A DNA stretch of 64,000 nucleotides from Halomonas gemina (GCF_023554995.1 NZ_JAMJPK010000001.1:1-64000), one strand, 5' to 3'; positions 36,699 to 45,913 are shown, counted from the stretch's first letter. Program-made: numbers and translations. The notes: generated by a model not told the origin, from the letters alone.

Positions 36699-37844
36699 AT
36701 GACGAAACGTGCCTACAAATATCGTTTCTACCCCACGCCAGAACAGGAGCAACTCCTTGCCAGGACGTTTGGGTGTGTGCGTTTCGTCTACAACGCGGTG
36801 CTTCGCTATCGCACCGATGCCTTCCGTGAACGCCGAGAGAAGATCGGCTACATGGCGGCGAACGCGGAGTTGTCGCGGATGAAGAAAGCTGAAGACACCG
36901 CCTTCCTCAATGAGGTCAGCTCGGTCCCGCTTCAGCAGTGCCTTCGCCATCAGCAGACCGCCTTCAAGAACTTCTTCGAGGGGCGAGCCCGTTACCCGAC
37001 CTTCAAGAGCAAGCGACACCGCCAATCGGCGGAGTTCACGCGCTCTGCGTTCAAATACCGCGACGGGAAGCTGTTCCTGGCCAAGTGCAAGGACCCACTG
37101 CCGGTACGCTGGAGCCGTGAGCTGCCCAGCGAACCGACTACTGTGAACGTTTCCAGGGACTCGGCGGGGCGCTACTTCGTTAGCTGCCTGTGCGAGTTCA
37201 AACCCGAGGCCCTGCCTGTCACACCGAAGATGGTGGGCATCGACCTCGGCCTGAAAGACCTGTTCGTCACCAACGACGGGCATCGAATCGGCAATCCCCG
37301 CCATACGGCGAAATACGCGACCCGTCTTGCCAAAGCACAGCGTCGGCTGAGCAAGAAGACGCTCGGCTCGAAGAACCGTGCCAAGGCCAGGCAGAAAGTC
37401 GCTCGTCTTCACGCCAAAATCTCCGATTGCCGGATGGACCGCTTGCACAAGCTGTCCCGCCAGATCGTCAACGAGAACCAAGTGATCTGCGTCGAATCCC
37501 TCAAGGTGAAGAACATGCTGCGCCACCCTCGGTTGGCCAAGTCGATCAGCGATGCGGGCTGGGGGGAGTTTGTCCGCCAGCTGGAGTACAAGGCCGCCTG
37601 GGCAGGCCGGCAGCTCTCGGCCATTGACCCGTGGTATCCCTCCAGCAAACGTTGCTCCGGCTGTGGGCATGTGATGCCCGAGATGCCGTTGCAGGTTCGC
37701 GCCTGGACGTGTCCCGAGTGCGCCGCAGAACACGATCGCGACATCAACGCCGCGATCAACATCAAAGCCGCCGGGCTGGCGGTGTTAGCCCCTGGAGAGA
37801 ATGTAAGTGGCATGGAGCCCGTCTCCGTGTCCGGTTCTCGGTGA
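36699..37844 (+). CDS. tnpB: RNA-guided endonuclease TnpB (IS200/IS605 family)
   Basis: 381 residues from ATG 36699 (MTKRAYKYRFYPTPEQEQLL, the standard N-terminus). RuvC-like nuclease with all parts intact: Asp182 in GIDLGLKDLF, Glu266 in ICVESLKVKNM, zinc ribbon CSGCG (319-323) and CPEC (338-341), and DRDINAAINI (346-355) with the third acidic residue. The N-terminal half is Arg/Lys-rich for RNA binding. TnpB cuts DNA guided by an omega RNA from the element's right end, favouring retention of the element. Length is normal; the protein appears active. A few in-frame codons upstream (from 36675) are less likely used. Confidence 0.9.
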   Translation: MTKRAYKYRFYPTPEQEQLLARTFGCVRFVYNAVLRYRTDAFRERREKIGYMAANAELSRMKKAEDTAFLNEVSSVPLQQCLRHQQTAFKNFFEGRARYPTFKSKRHRQSAEFTRSAFKYRDGKLFLAKCKDPLPVRWSRELPSEPTTVNVSRDSAGRYFVSCLCEFKPEALPVTPKMVGIDLGLKDLFVTNDGHRIGNPRHTAKYATRLAKAQRRLSKKTLGSKNRAKARQKVARLHAKISDCRMDRLHKLSRQIVNENQVICVESLKVKNMLRHPRLAKSISDAGWGEFVRQLEYKAAWAGRQLSAIDPWYPSSKRCSGCGHVMPEMPLQVRAWTCPECAAEHDRDINAAINIKAAGLAVLAPGENVSGMEPVSVSGSR

Positions 37845-37878
37845 ATTGGGAATCCTCTACCTTCAGGGGGAGGAGCAG
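37760..37878 (+). ncRNA. predicted omega (reRNA) scaffold of TnpB
   Basis: By analogy with characterised IS200/IS605 elements, the guide RNA overlaps the tnpB 3' end and runs to the right boundary. A terminal hairpin is visible at 37853-37874 (TCCTCTACC-ttca-GGGGGAGGA with one or two imperfect pairs). The bases right after the boundary (plus strand, from ~37879: TCAACGGAAGATCTCC) would act as guide, i.e. the end of mrpE. The 5' limit is a guess. Confidence 0.4.
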
Positions 37879-38385
37879 TCAACGGAAGATCTCCTCGAGG
37901 GGTTTCTCGTAGCGTTCGCGTATGGCGGCGATGGCCTCGGCCTCGTCCTCCAGGTGCAGGGCGTGCACCAGCAGGGTGTTGGCCTCGGCGTCGTAGTGGA
38001 TCGACACGGTGCCCGGCGTCAGCGAGATGGTGCTGGCCAGGATGGTGATGGCGAAGTCGTCGTCCAGGGTGAGCGGATAGGTGAAGAAGCCCGGTCGCAG
38101 GTGGCGGGCGGGGCGCAGGATGCGCAGGGCCACCACCAGGTTGGAGCGCAGGATGTCCACCAGCAGCACCAGAAGGTAGCGCAGCAGCGGCAGGGGACGC
38201 CTGATCTTCGCCTCCTCGGGCCAGAAGCCGTGGGTCACGAAAGGAATGGCCACGCCCAGGGCCAGACCCAGCAGGGCATGGGCCACGCTGACCTCGTTGA
38301 CCATCAGCAGCCACAGCAGCGCCAGGAACAGCGAGAACAGCGGGCGCGGCAGCCAGAACTGTCGGGAACGGAATGCGGGCGTCAC
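37879..38385 (-). CDS. mrpE: Mrp Na+/H+ antiporter subunit E
   Basis: 168 residues from GTG 38385, coupled to mrpD by a GTGA overlap. Two to three helices at the N-terminus (PLFSLFLALLWLLMVNEVS; ALLGLALGVAIPFV), RYLLVLLVDILRSNLVVALR, and the MrpE core TYPLTLDDDFAITILASTIS then LTPGTVSIHYD. Its stop touches the right end of the TnpB element, so the insertion spared the coding sequence. Confidence 0.92.
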   Translation of the reverse strand: MTPAFRSRQFWLPRPLFSLFLALLWLLMVNEVSVAHALLGLALGVAIPFVTHGFWPEEAKIRRPLPLLRYLLVLLVDILRSNLVVALRILRPARHLRPGFFTYPLTLDDDFAITILASTISLTPGTVSIHYDAEANTLLVHALHLEDEAEAIAAIRERYEKPLEEIFR

Positions 38386-39905
38386 GGCGAGACCTCCTGG
38401 CCGGCGGCGCGGGCTTCCGGCAGCACGGCGTCGATATAGGCGTGGGGGTCGAGCAGCTGTTCGGCGGTCAGCTCCAGATAGCCCATCACCGGCTCGCCGA
38501 ACGCCGCCAGGGCGCCGTTGAGGCCGACCATGATGGCCACCAGGGTGAGCAGTCCGGCGCGCAGCGGATAGGGCCTGGCCATGTCGCCCGGGCGCCAGAA
38601 CCAGCTGCTGCCGGTGCGGCTGATGGCGATGATCACCAGCAGGGCCGAGGCCAGCAGTATCCCCCACAGCCACAGCCCCTGGGGTTCGGCGGCGCTGGCC
38701 TGGAGGATCCACGCCTTGCTGACGAAGCCGCCGAAGGGTGGCAGCCCCGCCATGGCGATGCCGGCGATGAAGAACAGCGTGCCCAGCACCCAGCGATGCC
38801 CGATGGGGCCGGTCGCAGAGAAGCGGTCGTAGCCCTCCTCGCGCTGCTGGCCCAGCAGGTCGGCGAGCAGGAAGAACACCGCGGCCATGCCGGTGCTGTG
38901 GATCAGGTAGAAGAGCGCGGCGCCCAGGGCGGCGGGGGTCACCAGGCTGATGGTCGCGAGCAGGGTGCCCACCGAGAGGATCACCAGGTAGGCGGTCAGG
39001 GTGCGCAGGCTGTCCGAGCCCAGCACGCCGACGCCGCCCAGCGCCAGGGTCAGCAGCGCCAGCGGCCACAGCCAGCCCCAGGCGGTCGCGGCGACGGGGG
39101 TCTCGCCCAGCGCGAAGACCAGCAGGAAGACCCGCAGGATGGCGTAGATCCCGACCTTGGTCATGATGGCGAAGAGCGCGGCCACCGGGGCGCTGGCGGC
39201 CGAGTAGGCCCGTGGCAGCCAGAACAGCAGCGGCAGGATCGCCGCCTTGATGCCGAACACCACCAGCAGGATCAGGCTGGCGGCCGCGAGCAGCGGGGCA
39301 TCCTCCGCGGGTGCCTCGGCCACGCGCAGCGCCAGGTCGGCCATGTTGAGGGTGCCGGTGAGGCCGTAGAGGGTGCCCAGCGCGATCAGGAACAGCGCCG
39401 ACCCCGCCAGATTGATGATCACGTAGTGCAGCCCGGCGCGGCTGCGGGCGCGACCGCCGCCGTGCAGCAGCAGGGCGTAGGAGGCGATCAGCAGGATCTC
39501 GAAGAACACGAAGAGGTTGAACAGGTCGCCGGTCAGGAAGGCGCCGTTGAGGCCGGCCAGCTGGAACTGGAAGAGGGCATGGAAGTGGGCGCCGCGCTGG
39601 TCGGTGCCGCCGCTGGCGTAGATCAGGCAGCACAGGCCCAGCACGGCGGTCAGTGCCAGCATCACGGCGGAGAGGCGGTCGAGCACCAGCACGATGCCGA
39701 AGGGCGCGGGCCAGTCGCCGGCATGGTAGATGAGGTGCTCGCCGCCGCCGGCGACCAGCAGGCACCAGATCCCCAGCAGCACCAGCCAGAAGGTGCTGGC
39801 GAAGCCCAGCAGGCGCTGCAGGGGGAAGGGCGCCTGGTAGAACAGCAGCTGGCCGGCGCCGGTGATCAGCGGCAGCAGGATCGGCAGGATCAGGGCATGG
39901 TTCAT
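38382..39905 (-). CDS. mrpD: Mrp Na+/H+ antiporter subunit D
   Basis: 507 residues, about 14 helices, homologous to complex I antiporter-like subunits (NuoN/M/L). Conserved Lys and Glu lie in helices such as GAFLTGDLFNLFVFFEILLI and VFGIKAAILPLLFWLPRAYS. Part of the proton/sodium pathway. ATG overlaps the mrpC stop by 4 bases. Confidence 0.93.
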   Translation of the reverse strand: MNHALILPILLPLITGAGQLLFYQAPFPLQRLLGFASTFWLVLLGIWCLLVAGGGEHLIYHAGDWPAPFGIVLVLDRLSAVMLALTAVLGLCCLIYASGGTDQRGAHFHALFQFQLAGLNGAFLTGDLFNLFVFFEILLIASYALLLHGGGRARSRAGLHYVIINLAGSALFLIALGTLYGLTGTLNMADLALRVAEAPAEDAPLLAAASLILLVVFGIKAAILPLLFWLPRAYSAASAPVAALFAIMTKVGIYAILRVFLLVFALGETPVAATAWGWLWPLALLTLALGGVGVLGSDSLRTLTAYLVILSVGTLLATISLVTPAALGAALFYLIHSTGMAAVFFLLADLLGQQREEGYDRFSATGPIGHRWVLGTLFFIAGIAMAGLPPFGGFVSKAWILQASAAEPQGLWLWGILLASALLVIIAISRTGSSWFWRPGDMARPYPLRAGLLTLVAIMVGLNGALAAFGEPVMGYLELTAEQLLDPHAYIDAVLPEARAAGQEVSP

Positions 39906-40240
39906 GCGCGATCCTCGTCGGGGTTCTCGCCGTCCACGTGGTCGTTGCGCAGCTCCACCGCGGCCTTGAGGGCCAGCACCACGACGAAGGCGGTCATGGC
40001 GAAGCCGATGACGATGGCGGTGAGCACCAGGGCCTGGGGCAGGGGATCCGCGGAGCGCTCGGTGAGACCGACGATGGCCGGCGCACCGGCGACCAGGCGC
40101 CCCGAGGCGAACAGGTAGAGGTTGACGGCATGGGAGAGCAGCGTCAGCCCGAGGATCACCGTGAAGGTGCGTGCCCGCAGCAGCAGGTAGACGCCACAGC
40201 TGGTCAGCACGCCGAGGGTGATGGCGTAGAGCAGTTCCAT
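39902..40240 (-). CDS. mrpC: Mrp Na+/H+ antiporter subunit C
   Basis: 112 residues, NuoK-like: three helices (LLYAITLGVLTSCGVYLLL; FTVILGLTLLSHAVNLYLF; ALVLTAIVIGFAMTAFVVVL). Start ATG 40240 overlaps the mrpA stop (TGATG), showing tight coupling. Confidence 0.93.
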   Translation of the reverse strand: MELLYAITLGVLTSCGVYLLLRARTFTVILGLTLLSHAVNLYLFASGRLVAGAPAIVGLTERSADPLPQALVLTAIVIGFAMTAFVVVLALKAAVELRNDHVDGENPDEDRA

Positions 40241-43035
40241 CAGCCGATCTCCTTGCCGGGGCCGGCCACGGTCATCAGCTTGCCGAGGTTGGCCAGTATC
40301 AGCAGCGTCGCCCCGACCACGGTGGCATAGACGCCGAGGTCGAAGAGCATGGCGGTGGCCAGTTCGAACTCGCCGACCAGCGGCAGGTGCAGGTGGCCGT
40401 GGGCCGAGGTGAGGAATGGGAAGCCGAACAGCCAACTGCCCAGGCCGGTGAAGGTGGCGATCAGCACCCCGGCGCCGATCAGCGGCCGGAAGGCAGTCAG
40501 CATGCGCGACTGGGCCCACACCAGGCCGCCCGCCATGTACTGCAGCGTCAACGCCACCGCGGTGATCAGCCCGGCGATGAAGCCGCCGCCGGGGAGGTTG
40601 TGACCGCGCAGGAAGATGTAGGCCGAGACCAGCAGGGCGATGGGCAGCACCAACCGGGCCACGGTGCTGAGCATGATCGGGTGCGGCTCGGCGACCCAGT
40701 GCATGGGATTGGTCTCGACCACCCGCTCCTTGAGGTGCAGGTCGCGGGTGAAGGCGAACACCGCCAGCGCGGCGATGCCCAGCACGGTGATCTCGCCCAG
40801 GGTGTCGAAGCCGCGGAAGTCGACCAGGATCACGTTGACCACGTTGGTGCCACCGCCGCCGGGCACGCTGTTGGCCAGGAAGAAATGGGAGATCGTCTGG
40901 TGGGGGCGGGTCAGGATGGCGAAGCTGAAGGCCGCCACGCCGATTCCCATCAGCACGGCGATGGCCAGGTCGCGCCCCATCCTGAAGCCGCTCGAGCCCC
41001 TGGGCGAGGTCTGTGGCAGGAAGGAGAGCGCCAGCATCATGATCACCACCGCCATTACCTCCACCATCAGCTGGGTCAGGGCCAGGTCCGGCGCCGAGAA
41101 GCGTGCGAAGGTGACGGTGACGAAGAGCCCGGTGACGCCCAGCAGCAGCAGGGCCGGCAGGCGGTAGTGGTGGAAGGCCACCACGCCGATGGCCGCCAGG
41201 CAGAGCAGGATCGCGGCCAGCAGGGTCAGCGGGTCGAGCGGGGAGAGCGCCTCGCCGCCGTGCCAGCGGGTCACGCCGCCGAGTTCCAGTCCCACCAGGA
41301 CCACCAGGGTGGCCATGATGAAGGTCAGGTAGCGTTGCAGCGAGCCGTTCTCGAGCTGGAAGACGCGGCGCTGGGAGAGGGCGATGGCGCTGCGCATGAA
41401 CCAGTCGAAGATCTCCTTGGCGTCGACCTCGGGCAGGCGGGCATGGAGGCGGAACAGGGGATCGCGCCAGTGGTAGAAGAGCGCGCCGCCGGCCAGGGCG
41501 AACAGGCTCATCAGCATGGGCAGGCGGCCACCCAGGGTGGCGAAGTCGAAGGGCGTCACCGTGGCCTGGTGCGCCGCGGCGAAGGCGGGGTGGACCAGGG
41601 CGGCGTAGAAGGCCTCCGGTGCCAGCCCCACCAGCAGGGTGGCGAGGGCCAACAGCACGATGGGCGACAGGGACGCCGCTCGCGGCGCGCGTGGCGGCCA
41701 TGCCGGCAGGTCGACCGGCCGGCCGTTGAAGAAGACGTTGTGGAAGATACGGATCGAATAGGCCACCGAGAAGAGCCCGGCAAGGGTCACCCAGAGGGGA
41801 ATCACCACCACCGCCCAGTCCGGCGCCGTTATCTGCAGGCTCTCGCCGAAGAGCATCTTCTTGCTCAGGTAGCCGCTCATCAACGGCAGGCCGGCCATGG
41901 CGGCGGCGGAGATGCCGGAGAGCACCATCAGTGCCGGCATGAAGCGCCACATGCCGTTGATCCGGCGCATGTCGCGGGTGCCGGTGGCGCGATCGACGTA
42001 GCCCGCCATCATGAACAATGGCGCCTTGAACAGCGCATGGCAGAGCAGGTGAAAGAGCGCCGCCGCCACGGCCATAGGCGTGCCCAGCCCCAGCAGCAGC
42101 ATGATCAGTCCCAGGTGCGAGACCGTGGAGTAGGCCAGCAGCCCCTTCATGTCATGCATGAACATCGCCACGAAGGCGCCCAGCATCAGCGTCACCATGC
42201 CGGTCAGGGTCACCAGGTGGAACCATGCCGAGGTATCGCCCAGCGCCGGGTGCAGCCGGGCGAGCAGGAACAGCCCCGCCTTGACCATGGTGGCGCTGTG
42301 CAGGTAGGCGGAGACCGGCGTCGGCGCCGTCATGGCGTGGGGCAGCCAGAGGTGGAAGGGGAACTGGGCCGACTTGGTGAAGGCGCCGAGCAGGATCAGG
42401 TTGAGCATCAGGCCGTAGTGCTCGTGGGCACGGATCCGGTCGCCGGCCTCGAGCACCACGGAGAGCTCGTAGCTGCCGGCGGCCTGGCCCAGCAGCACCA
42501 CGCCGCCGAGCAGCGCCAGCCCGCCGCCGCCGGTGATCACCAGCGACATGCGGGCGCCGAGCCGGGCCGCATGGTCGTGGGTGTGATAGCCGATCAGCAG
42601 GAAGGAGACCAGGCTGGTCAGCTCCCAGAAGACCAGCAGGAACAGCAGGTTCTCGGAGAGCACGATACCCAGCATGGCCGCCATGAACAGCAGGATCAGG
42701 GTGAAGAAGCGCGCCGAGGTGTCGCTGTCCTCGAAGTAGTAGCGCGCGTAGAGCAGGATCAGGCAGCCGATCCCGGTGATCAGCAGGGCGAACAGTAGCC
42801 CCAGGCCGTCGAGGCGGAAGGCGACGTCGAGGCCCAGCGATGGCAGCCAGGCGAGCCGCTGCACGATGGCCTCGCCGCCGCCCATGACGTGGGGCAGCCA
42901 GCTCAGCAGCAGCAGCAGGGTAAAGATGGCGGGAAGGGCAGACACCGAGGCGAGCAGGCGTGAGGATCGCCCCCGCATCAGGGCGGGCAGGCAGGCGCCG
43001 GTCAGCGGCAGCAGGATGATCAGCGCAAGCGGCAT
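40240..43035 (-). CDS. mrpA: Mrp Na+/H+ antiporter subunit A with fused B domain
   Basis: 931 residues from ATG 43035. N-terminal ~660 residues are NuoL-like (ENLLFLLVFWELTSLVSFLL; SAQFPFHLWLPHAMTAPTPV, the proton-channel helix), followed by the MrpA-specific DUF4040-type segment (DLALTQLMVEVMAVVIMMLA) and a C-terminal MrpB domain (FFLANSVPGGGGTNVVNVIL; DTLGEITVLGIAALAVFAF; RGHNLPGGGFIAGLITAVAL). A+B fusion gives the six-gene (group 2) Mrp operon. Complex exchanges cytoplasmic Na+ for H+, central to salt and alkali tolerance. Promoter must lie in the 350-bp region upstream. Confidence 0.93.
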   Translation of the reverse strand: MPLALIILLPLTGACLPALMRGRSSRLLASVSALPAIFTLLLLLSWLPHVMGGGEAIVQRLAWLPSLGLDVAFRLDGLGLLFALLITGIGCLILLYARYYFEDSDTSARFFTLILLFMAAMLGIVLSENLLFLLVFWELTSLVSFLLIGYHTHDHAARLGARMSLVITGGGGLALLGGVVLLGQAAGSYELSVVLEAGDRIRAHEHYGLMLNLILLGAFTKSAQFPFHLWLPHAMTAPTPVSAYLHSATMVKAGLFLLARLHPALGDTSAWFHLVTLTGMVTLMLGAFVAMFMHDMKGLLAYSTVSHLGLIMLLLGLGTPMAVAAALFHLLCHALFKAPLFMMAGYVDRATGTRDMRRINGMWRFMPALMVLSGISAAAMAGLPLMSGYLSKKMLFGESLQITAPDWAVVVIPLWVTLAGLFSVAYSIRIFHNVFFNGRPVDLPAWPPRAPRAASLSPIVLLALATLLVGLAPEAFYAALVHPAFAAAHQATVTPFDFATLGGRLPMLMSLFALAGGALFYHWRDPLFRLHARLPEVDAKEIFDWFMRSAIALSQRRVFQLENGSLQRYLTFIMATLVVLVGLELGGVTRWHGGEALSPLDPLTLLAAILLCLAAIGVVAFHHYRLPALLLLGVTGLFVTVTFARFSAPDLALTQLMVEVMAVVIMMLALSFLPQTSPRGSSGFRMGRDLAIAVLMGIGVAAFSFAILTRPHQTISHFFLANSVPGGGGTNVVNVILVDFRGFDTLGEITVLGIAALAVFAFTRDLHLKERVVETNPMHWVAEPHPIMLSTVARLVLPIALLVSAYIFLRGHNLPGGGFIAGLITAVALTLQYMAGGLVWAQSRMLTAFRPLIGAGVLIATFTGLGSWLFGFPFLTSAHGHLHLPLVGEFELATAMLFDLGVYATVVGATLLILANLGKLMTVAGPGKEIG

Positions 43036-43382
43036 GGGACCCGTCTCCCTGTCCAGCATCGAGTGCGAAAGGTTCCTTCACTCCACACCAGGGCCGCGTG
43101 GACCACCTTGATTGACGTCAACCGAGGGTGAGGTCGTCGGACACGGGCCGAGAGTGCCTCTCGAGATTACCTGCACCGCCGTGCCGGGAGAAGGCCTGGG
43201 GCCGATAACCTTGTCCCCACCCGGGTGGACGCTAGCCACAAGTTTCATCAGTGGGACCTGGATGCCGTTCCGTGTGAGGCGCTCACCTTGGGTTGGCCGA
43301 TTGCCAGGCGGACTCCCCAGACCGGGCCCGGCGGAGCCGGCTGCTCCGTCAGCGCGGTCGGTTGCTCAATGACTCTCTAGCC
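43036..43382 (-). other. long untranslated region upstream of mrpA
   Basis: About 350 bases without a gene between mrpA and the GntP-type permease stop. It holds a perfect 10-bp palindrome TTGACGTCAA (43108-43117), about 75 bases before mrpA. Probably the mrp promoter and 5' leader; a riboswitch is possible by position, but no known consensus was recognised. Confidence 0.45.
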
Positions 43383-44828
43383 TCAGAACGACCCTGCCAG
43401 GCTGCCCAGGGTAATCAGCAGTACCAGCGAGATGAGGGGCACCACTACGGCTACCACCGCAATATCGAGGTAGGCCTGGCGGTGCGTCAGGCCGCAGATG
43501 GAGAGCAGGGTGATCACCGCGCCGTTATGCGGCAGCGCATCCAGCCCGCCGGTGGCGACGGCCGTGACCCGGTGAAGCAGCTCGGGGGCGATGCCGGCGG
43601 CCTGGCCCATGGCCAGGTAGGTGTCGCCCAGCGTCGCCAGGGCGATGCTCATGCCGCCGGAGGCCGAGCCGGTCATGCCCGCCAGCAGGTTGACCGCGAT
43701 GGCCAGCGAGATCAGCGGGTTGTCGCCGCCCACCGAGGTCACCCAGAGGCTGATCGCCTCGAAGGCCGCAAGCGAGGCGATCACCGAGCCGAAGCCGACC
43801 AGGCTGGCGGTATTGAAGATCGGCAGCAGCGAGGCATTGGCGCCGCTATCGAGGGTGGTGGTGAGGGCCTCGAGGCGCTTGAGGTTGGTGACGATGATCA
43901 CCCCGATGGCGATCACCAGGGCGGCGATCACCGACCAGACCCCTCGTACCGACTCGATGCCGGTCGCGCCATAGGCCGGCTCGGCGAGGTAACCCGTGTC
44001 CATGGCGGGGATCACCACCGCCGTGAACAGCAGGTTCAGGGCGATGACCAGCACGATGGGCAACAGCGCCAAGGGCAGGGGAGGCAGATCGCGATCCGAC
44101 GGCGGCGGTGTCACCTCGGCCAGGTCGAAGCCTTCGCCCGACGCGCGCTCCCGCAGGTGTTCGGCCGGCGGTGCGTCGCCGTGGTCGCCGTAGCCTTCCC
44201 CGGCCTGCCGTGCCAGCTTCGCCCGATGGCTCAGCCAGGCTTGCCCCAGCCCCAGCATGACCAGGCCGGTAAGGATGCCGAGCCCCGGCGCGGCAAACGG
44301 CGAGGTGCCGAAGTAGGGCATCGGAATGGCATTCTGGATGGCTGGCGTGCCCGGCAGCGCGGTCATGGTGAAGGTGAAGGCGCCCAGGGCGATGGTGCCG
44401 GGGATCAGCCGCTTGGGCAGGTTGGCCTTTCGAAACAGCGCCGCGGAGATCGGGTAGACCGCGAAGGCCACCACGAACAGCGAGACGCCGCCATAGGTCA
44501 TCACCGCACAGGCGAGTACCACCGCCAGGATCGCGCGGGCGTCACCCAGGCGCTCGACGATGGCGCTGGCCAGCACCTCCGCGCTGCCCGAATCCTCCAT
44601 CAGCTTGCCGAACACCGCCCCCAGCAGGAACAGCGGGAAGTAGCGCACGATGAAATCGCCGGCGGCCCCCATGAAGACCTGGGTGTAGCTGGCCAGCAGG
44701 GGCGTGTCGACCGAGACCAGTGCCACCAGCGCGGCCAGCAGCGGGGCCAGGATCAACAGGCTGAGGCCGCGGTAGGCCAGAACCATCAATAGCAGCAGCG
44801 CAATGGCGATCGCCGAGATGCCGATCAT
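43383..44828 (-). CDS. GntP/BHB-type permease
   Basis: 481 residues, about 12 helices. GKLMEDSGSAEVLASAIVER and TALPGTPAIQNAIPMPYFG are typical of the GntP branch including D-beta-hydroxybutyrate permeases; GSASGGMSIALATLGDTYLA and GGLDALPHNGAVITLL occur near the end. Imports a gluconate-like or hydroxy-acid substrate by cation symport. ATG overlaps the stop of the patatin gene (4 bases), so the two are coupled; 3-hydroxybutyrate is an attractive but unproven substrate. Confidence 0.85.
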   Translation of the reverse strand: MIGISAIAIALLLLMVLAYRGLSLLILAPLLAALVALVSVDTPLLASYTQVFMGAAGDFIVRYFPLFLLGAVFGKLMEDSGSAEVLASAIVERLGDARAILAVVLACAVMTYGGVSLFVVAFAVYPISAALFRKANLPKRLIPGTIALGAFTFTMTALPGTPAIQNAIPMPYFGTSPFAAPGLGILTGLVMLGLGQAWLSHRAKLARQAGEGYGDHGDAPPAEHLRERASGEGFDLAEVTPPPSDRDLPPLPLALLPIVLVIALNLLFTAVVIPAMDTGYLAEPAYGATGIESVRGVWSVIAALVIAIGVIIVTNLKRLEALTTTLDSGANASLLPIFNTASLVGFGSVIASLAAFEAISLWVTSVGGDNPLISLAIAVNLLAGMTGSASGGMSIALATLGDTYLAMGQAAGIAPELLHRVTAVATGGLDALPHNGAVITLLSICGLTHRQAYLDIAVVAVVVPLISLVLLITLGSLAGSF

Positions 44829-45913
44829 CGATCCTTTCCTTCGTCATCTCCTTTGGGGGTTACATCCGTGGTCGAGAGGGGGCGAAAGGTATCGGGGAAG
44901 ACCGCATCCAGGTCGAAGGTCGAGTGTTCGCCCAGGGCATCGAAGTGCGTCTCCAGCCACTGGCCGGCCCAGGCACGCCCCCGGGCATGCAGGCGGGAGA
45001 GAAAGTCCCATTCGGCGTTCATCTTGCTGGAGGCACTGAGGGTTTCGATATCGTGCTCGGCATGAATCAGATGCAGGCGCATGGCACGGTAGCTCTCGAG
45101 TTCCAGGCCCTCGGCCTCGATCAGTCGGTGCAGCAGCTGAATGCTGCGTAGCTCCTTGATCAGGCTGGAGTTGAAGGTGATTTCATTGATCCTGTTGAGG
45201 ATCTCCCGAGCGCTCTCCGGCAGTTTTCGACGGACCAGCGGATTGATCTGCACCACCACCAGGTCACGACACTCCTGGTCATCGACCAGCGGGTAGAGCG
45301 CCGGGTTGCCGCTGTAACCGCCATCCCAATACGCTTCGCCGTCGATCTCCACGGCCGGGAACATGAAGGGCAGACAAGCCGATGCCATCACGGTATCGAC
45401 GGTCAGTTCGGGCTGGCGAAATATCGTGGCGCGGCCGGTGCTCACATGGGTGGCCGTGACGAATACCTTGACCTTGCGACAGGCATTGACCCGCTCGAAA
45501 TCGACCAGCTCGAGGACCAGATCGCGCAACGGATTGATGGCCAGGGGGTTGAGCTTGGCGGGTGGGATCAGCTGGGTAAGATTCTCGAAGAACAGATAGC
45601 TCGGGGAATGGTCCAGGCTATCGTTGCCCATCAGTCGATCCCAGAGAGTGCGCTGGATCGGAGAGAAACGTGCCGCATCGCTGACCGCCTTCCAGAAGGT
45701 GCGCAGGGCGTCACGGGCGCCGTCTCGCCCGCCCTTGTGCAGCCCGTCGGCCAGCACCACGGCATTCATGGCCCCCGCGCTGGTGCCGCTGATCCCGTCG
45801 ATTTCCAGCCGCTCGTCTTCCAGCAGGCGATCCAGTACCCCCCAGGTCAGGGCGCCGTGGGAGCCGCCGCCCTGCAGTGCCAGATCGATCCGTTTCTTCT
45901 CGCCTGTCGCCAT
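44825..45913 (-). CDS. patatin-like phospholipase/esterase
   Basis: 362 residues from ATG 45913 (AGGAGCAGAC upstream). Patatin Ser-Asp dyad: LALQGGGSHGALTWGVLDRL (oxyanion loop), nucleophile in GISGTSAGAMNAVV, and DGG in EAYWDGGYSGNPALYPLV. Cytoplasmic lipid acyl hydrolase; relatives include enzymes acting on intracellular polyhydroxybutyrate. Coupled to a permease of the hydroxybutyrate type, hinting at a joint role in PHB or lipid turnover. Confidence 0.87.
   Translation of the reverse strand: MATGEKKRIDLALQGGGSHGALTWGVLDRLLEDERLEIDGISGTSAGAMNAVVLADGLHKGGRDGARDALRTFWKAVSDAARFSPIQRTLWDRLMGNDSLDHSPSYLFFENLTQLIPPAKLNPLAINPLRDLVLELVDFERVNACRKVKVFVTATHVSTGRATIFRQPELTVDTVMASACLPFMFPAVEIDGEAYWDGGYSGNPALYPLVDDQECRDLVVVQINPLVRRKLPESAREILNRINEITFNSSLIKELRSIQLLHRLIEAEGLELESYRAMRLHLIHAEHDIETLSASSKMNAEWDFLSRLHARGRAWAGQWLETHFDALGEHSTFDLDAVFPDTFRPLSTTDVTPKGDDEGKDR

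Larger units (their letters stand above)
36566..37878 (+). mobile_element. IS200/IS605-group element encoding only TnpB, inserted between mrpE and mrpF
   Basis: Foreign segment bounded by mrpF (starts 36564, minus) and mrpE (stop at 37881-37879, minus). Left part carries two hairpins (CCCCGTAC-ttcta-GTGCGGGG at 36583-36603 with one wobble pair; GTCGTCC-gcca-GGACGAC at 36615-36632). One gene, tnpB, on the plus strand. Right end AATTGGGAATCCTCTACC plus a hairpin ends near GAGCAGTC. No inverted repeats or target duplication, as expected for this group; no tnpA, so it moves only in trans. Exact ends are uncertain by ~15 bases. Confidence 0.75.

Noticed and set aside
40387..42798. An 803-codon plus-strand open frame opposite mrpA
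   Set aside because: Extremely Gln/His/Gly-rich with no domain; mirror of mrpA codons.
43112..43372. 86-codon plus-strand open frame upstream of mrpA
   Set aside because: No start context, no family, unusual composition; better read as the mrp leader.
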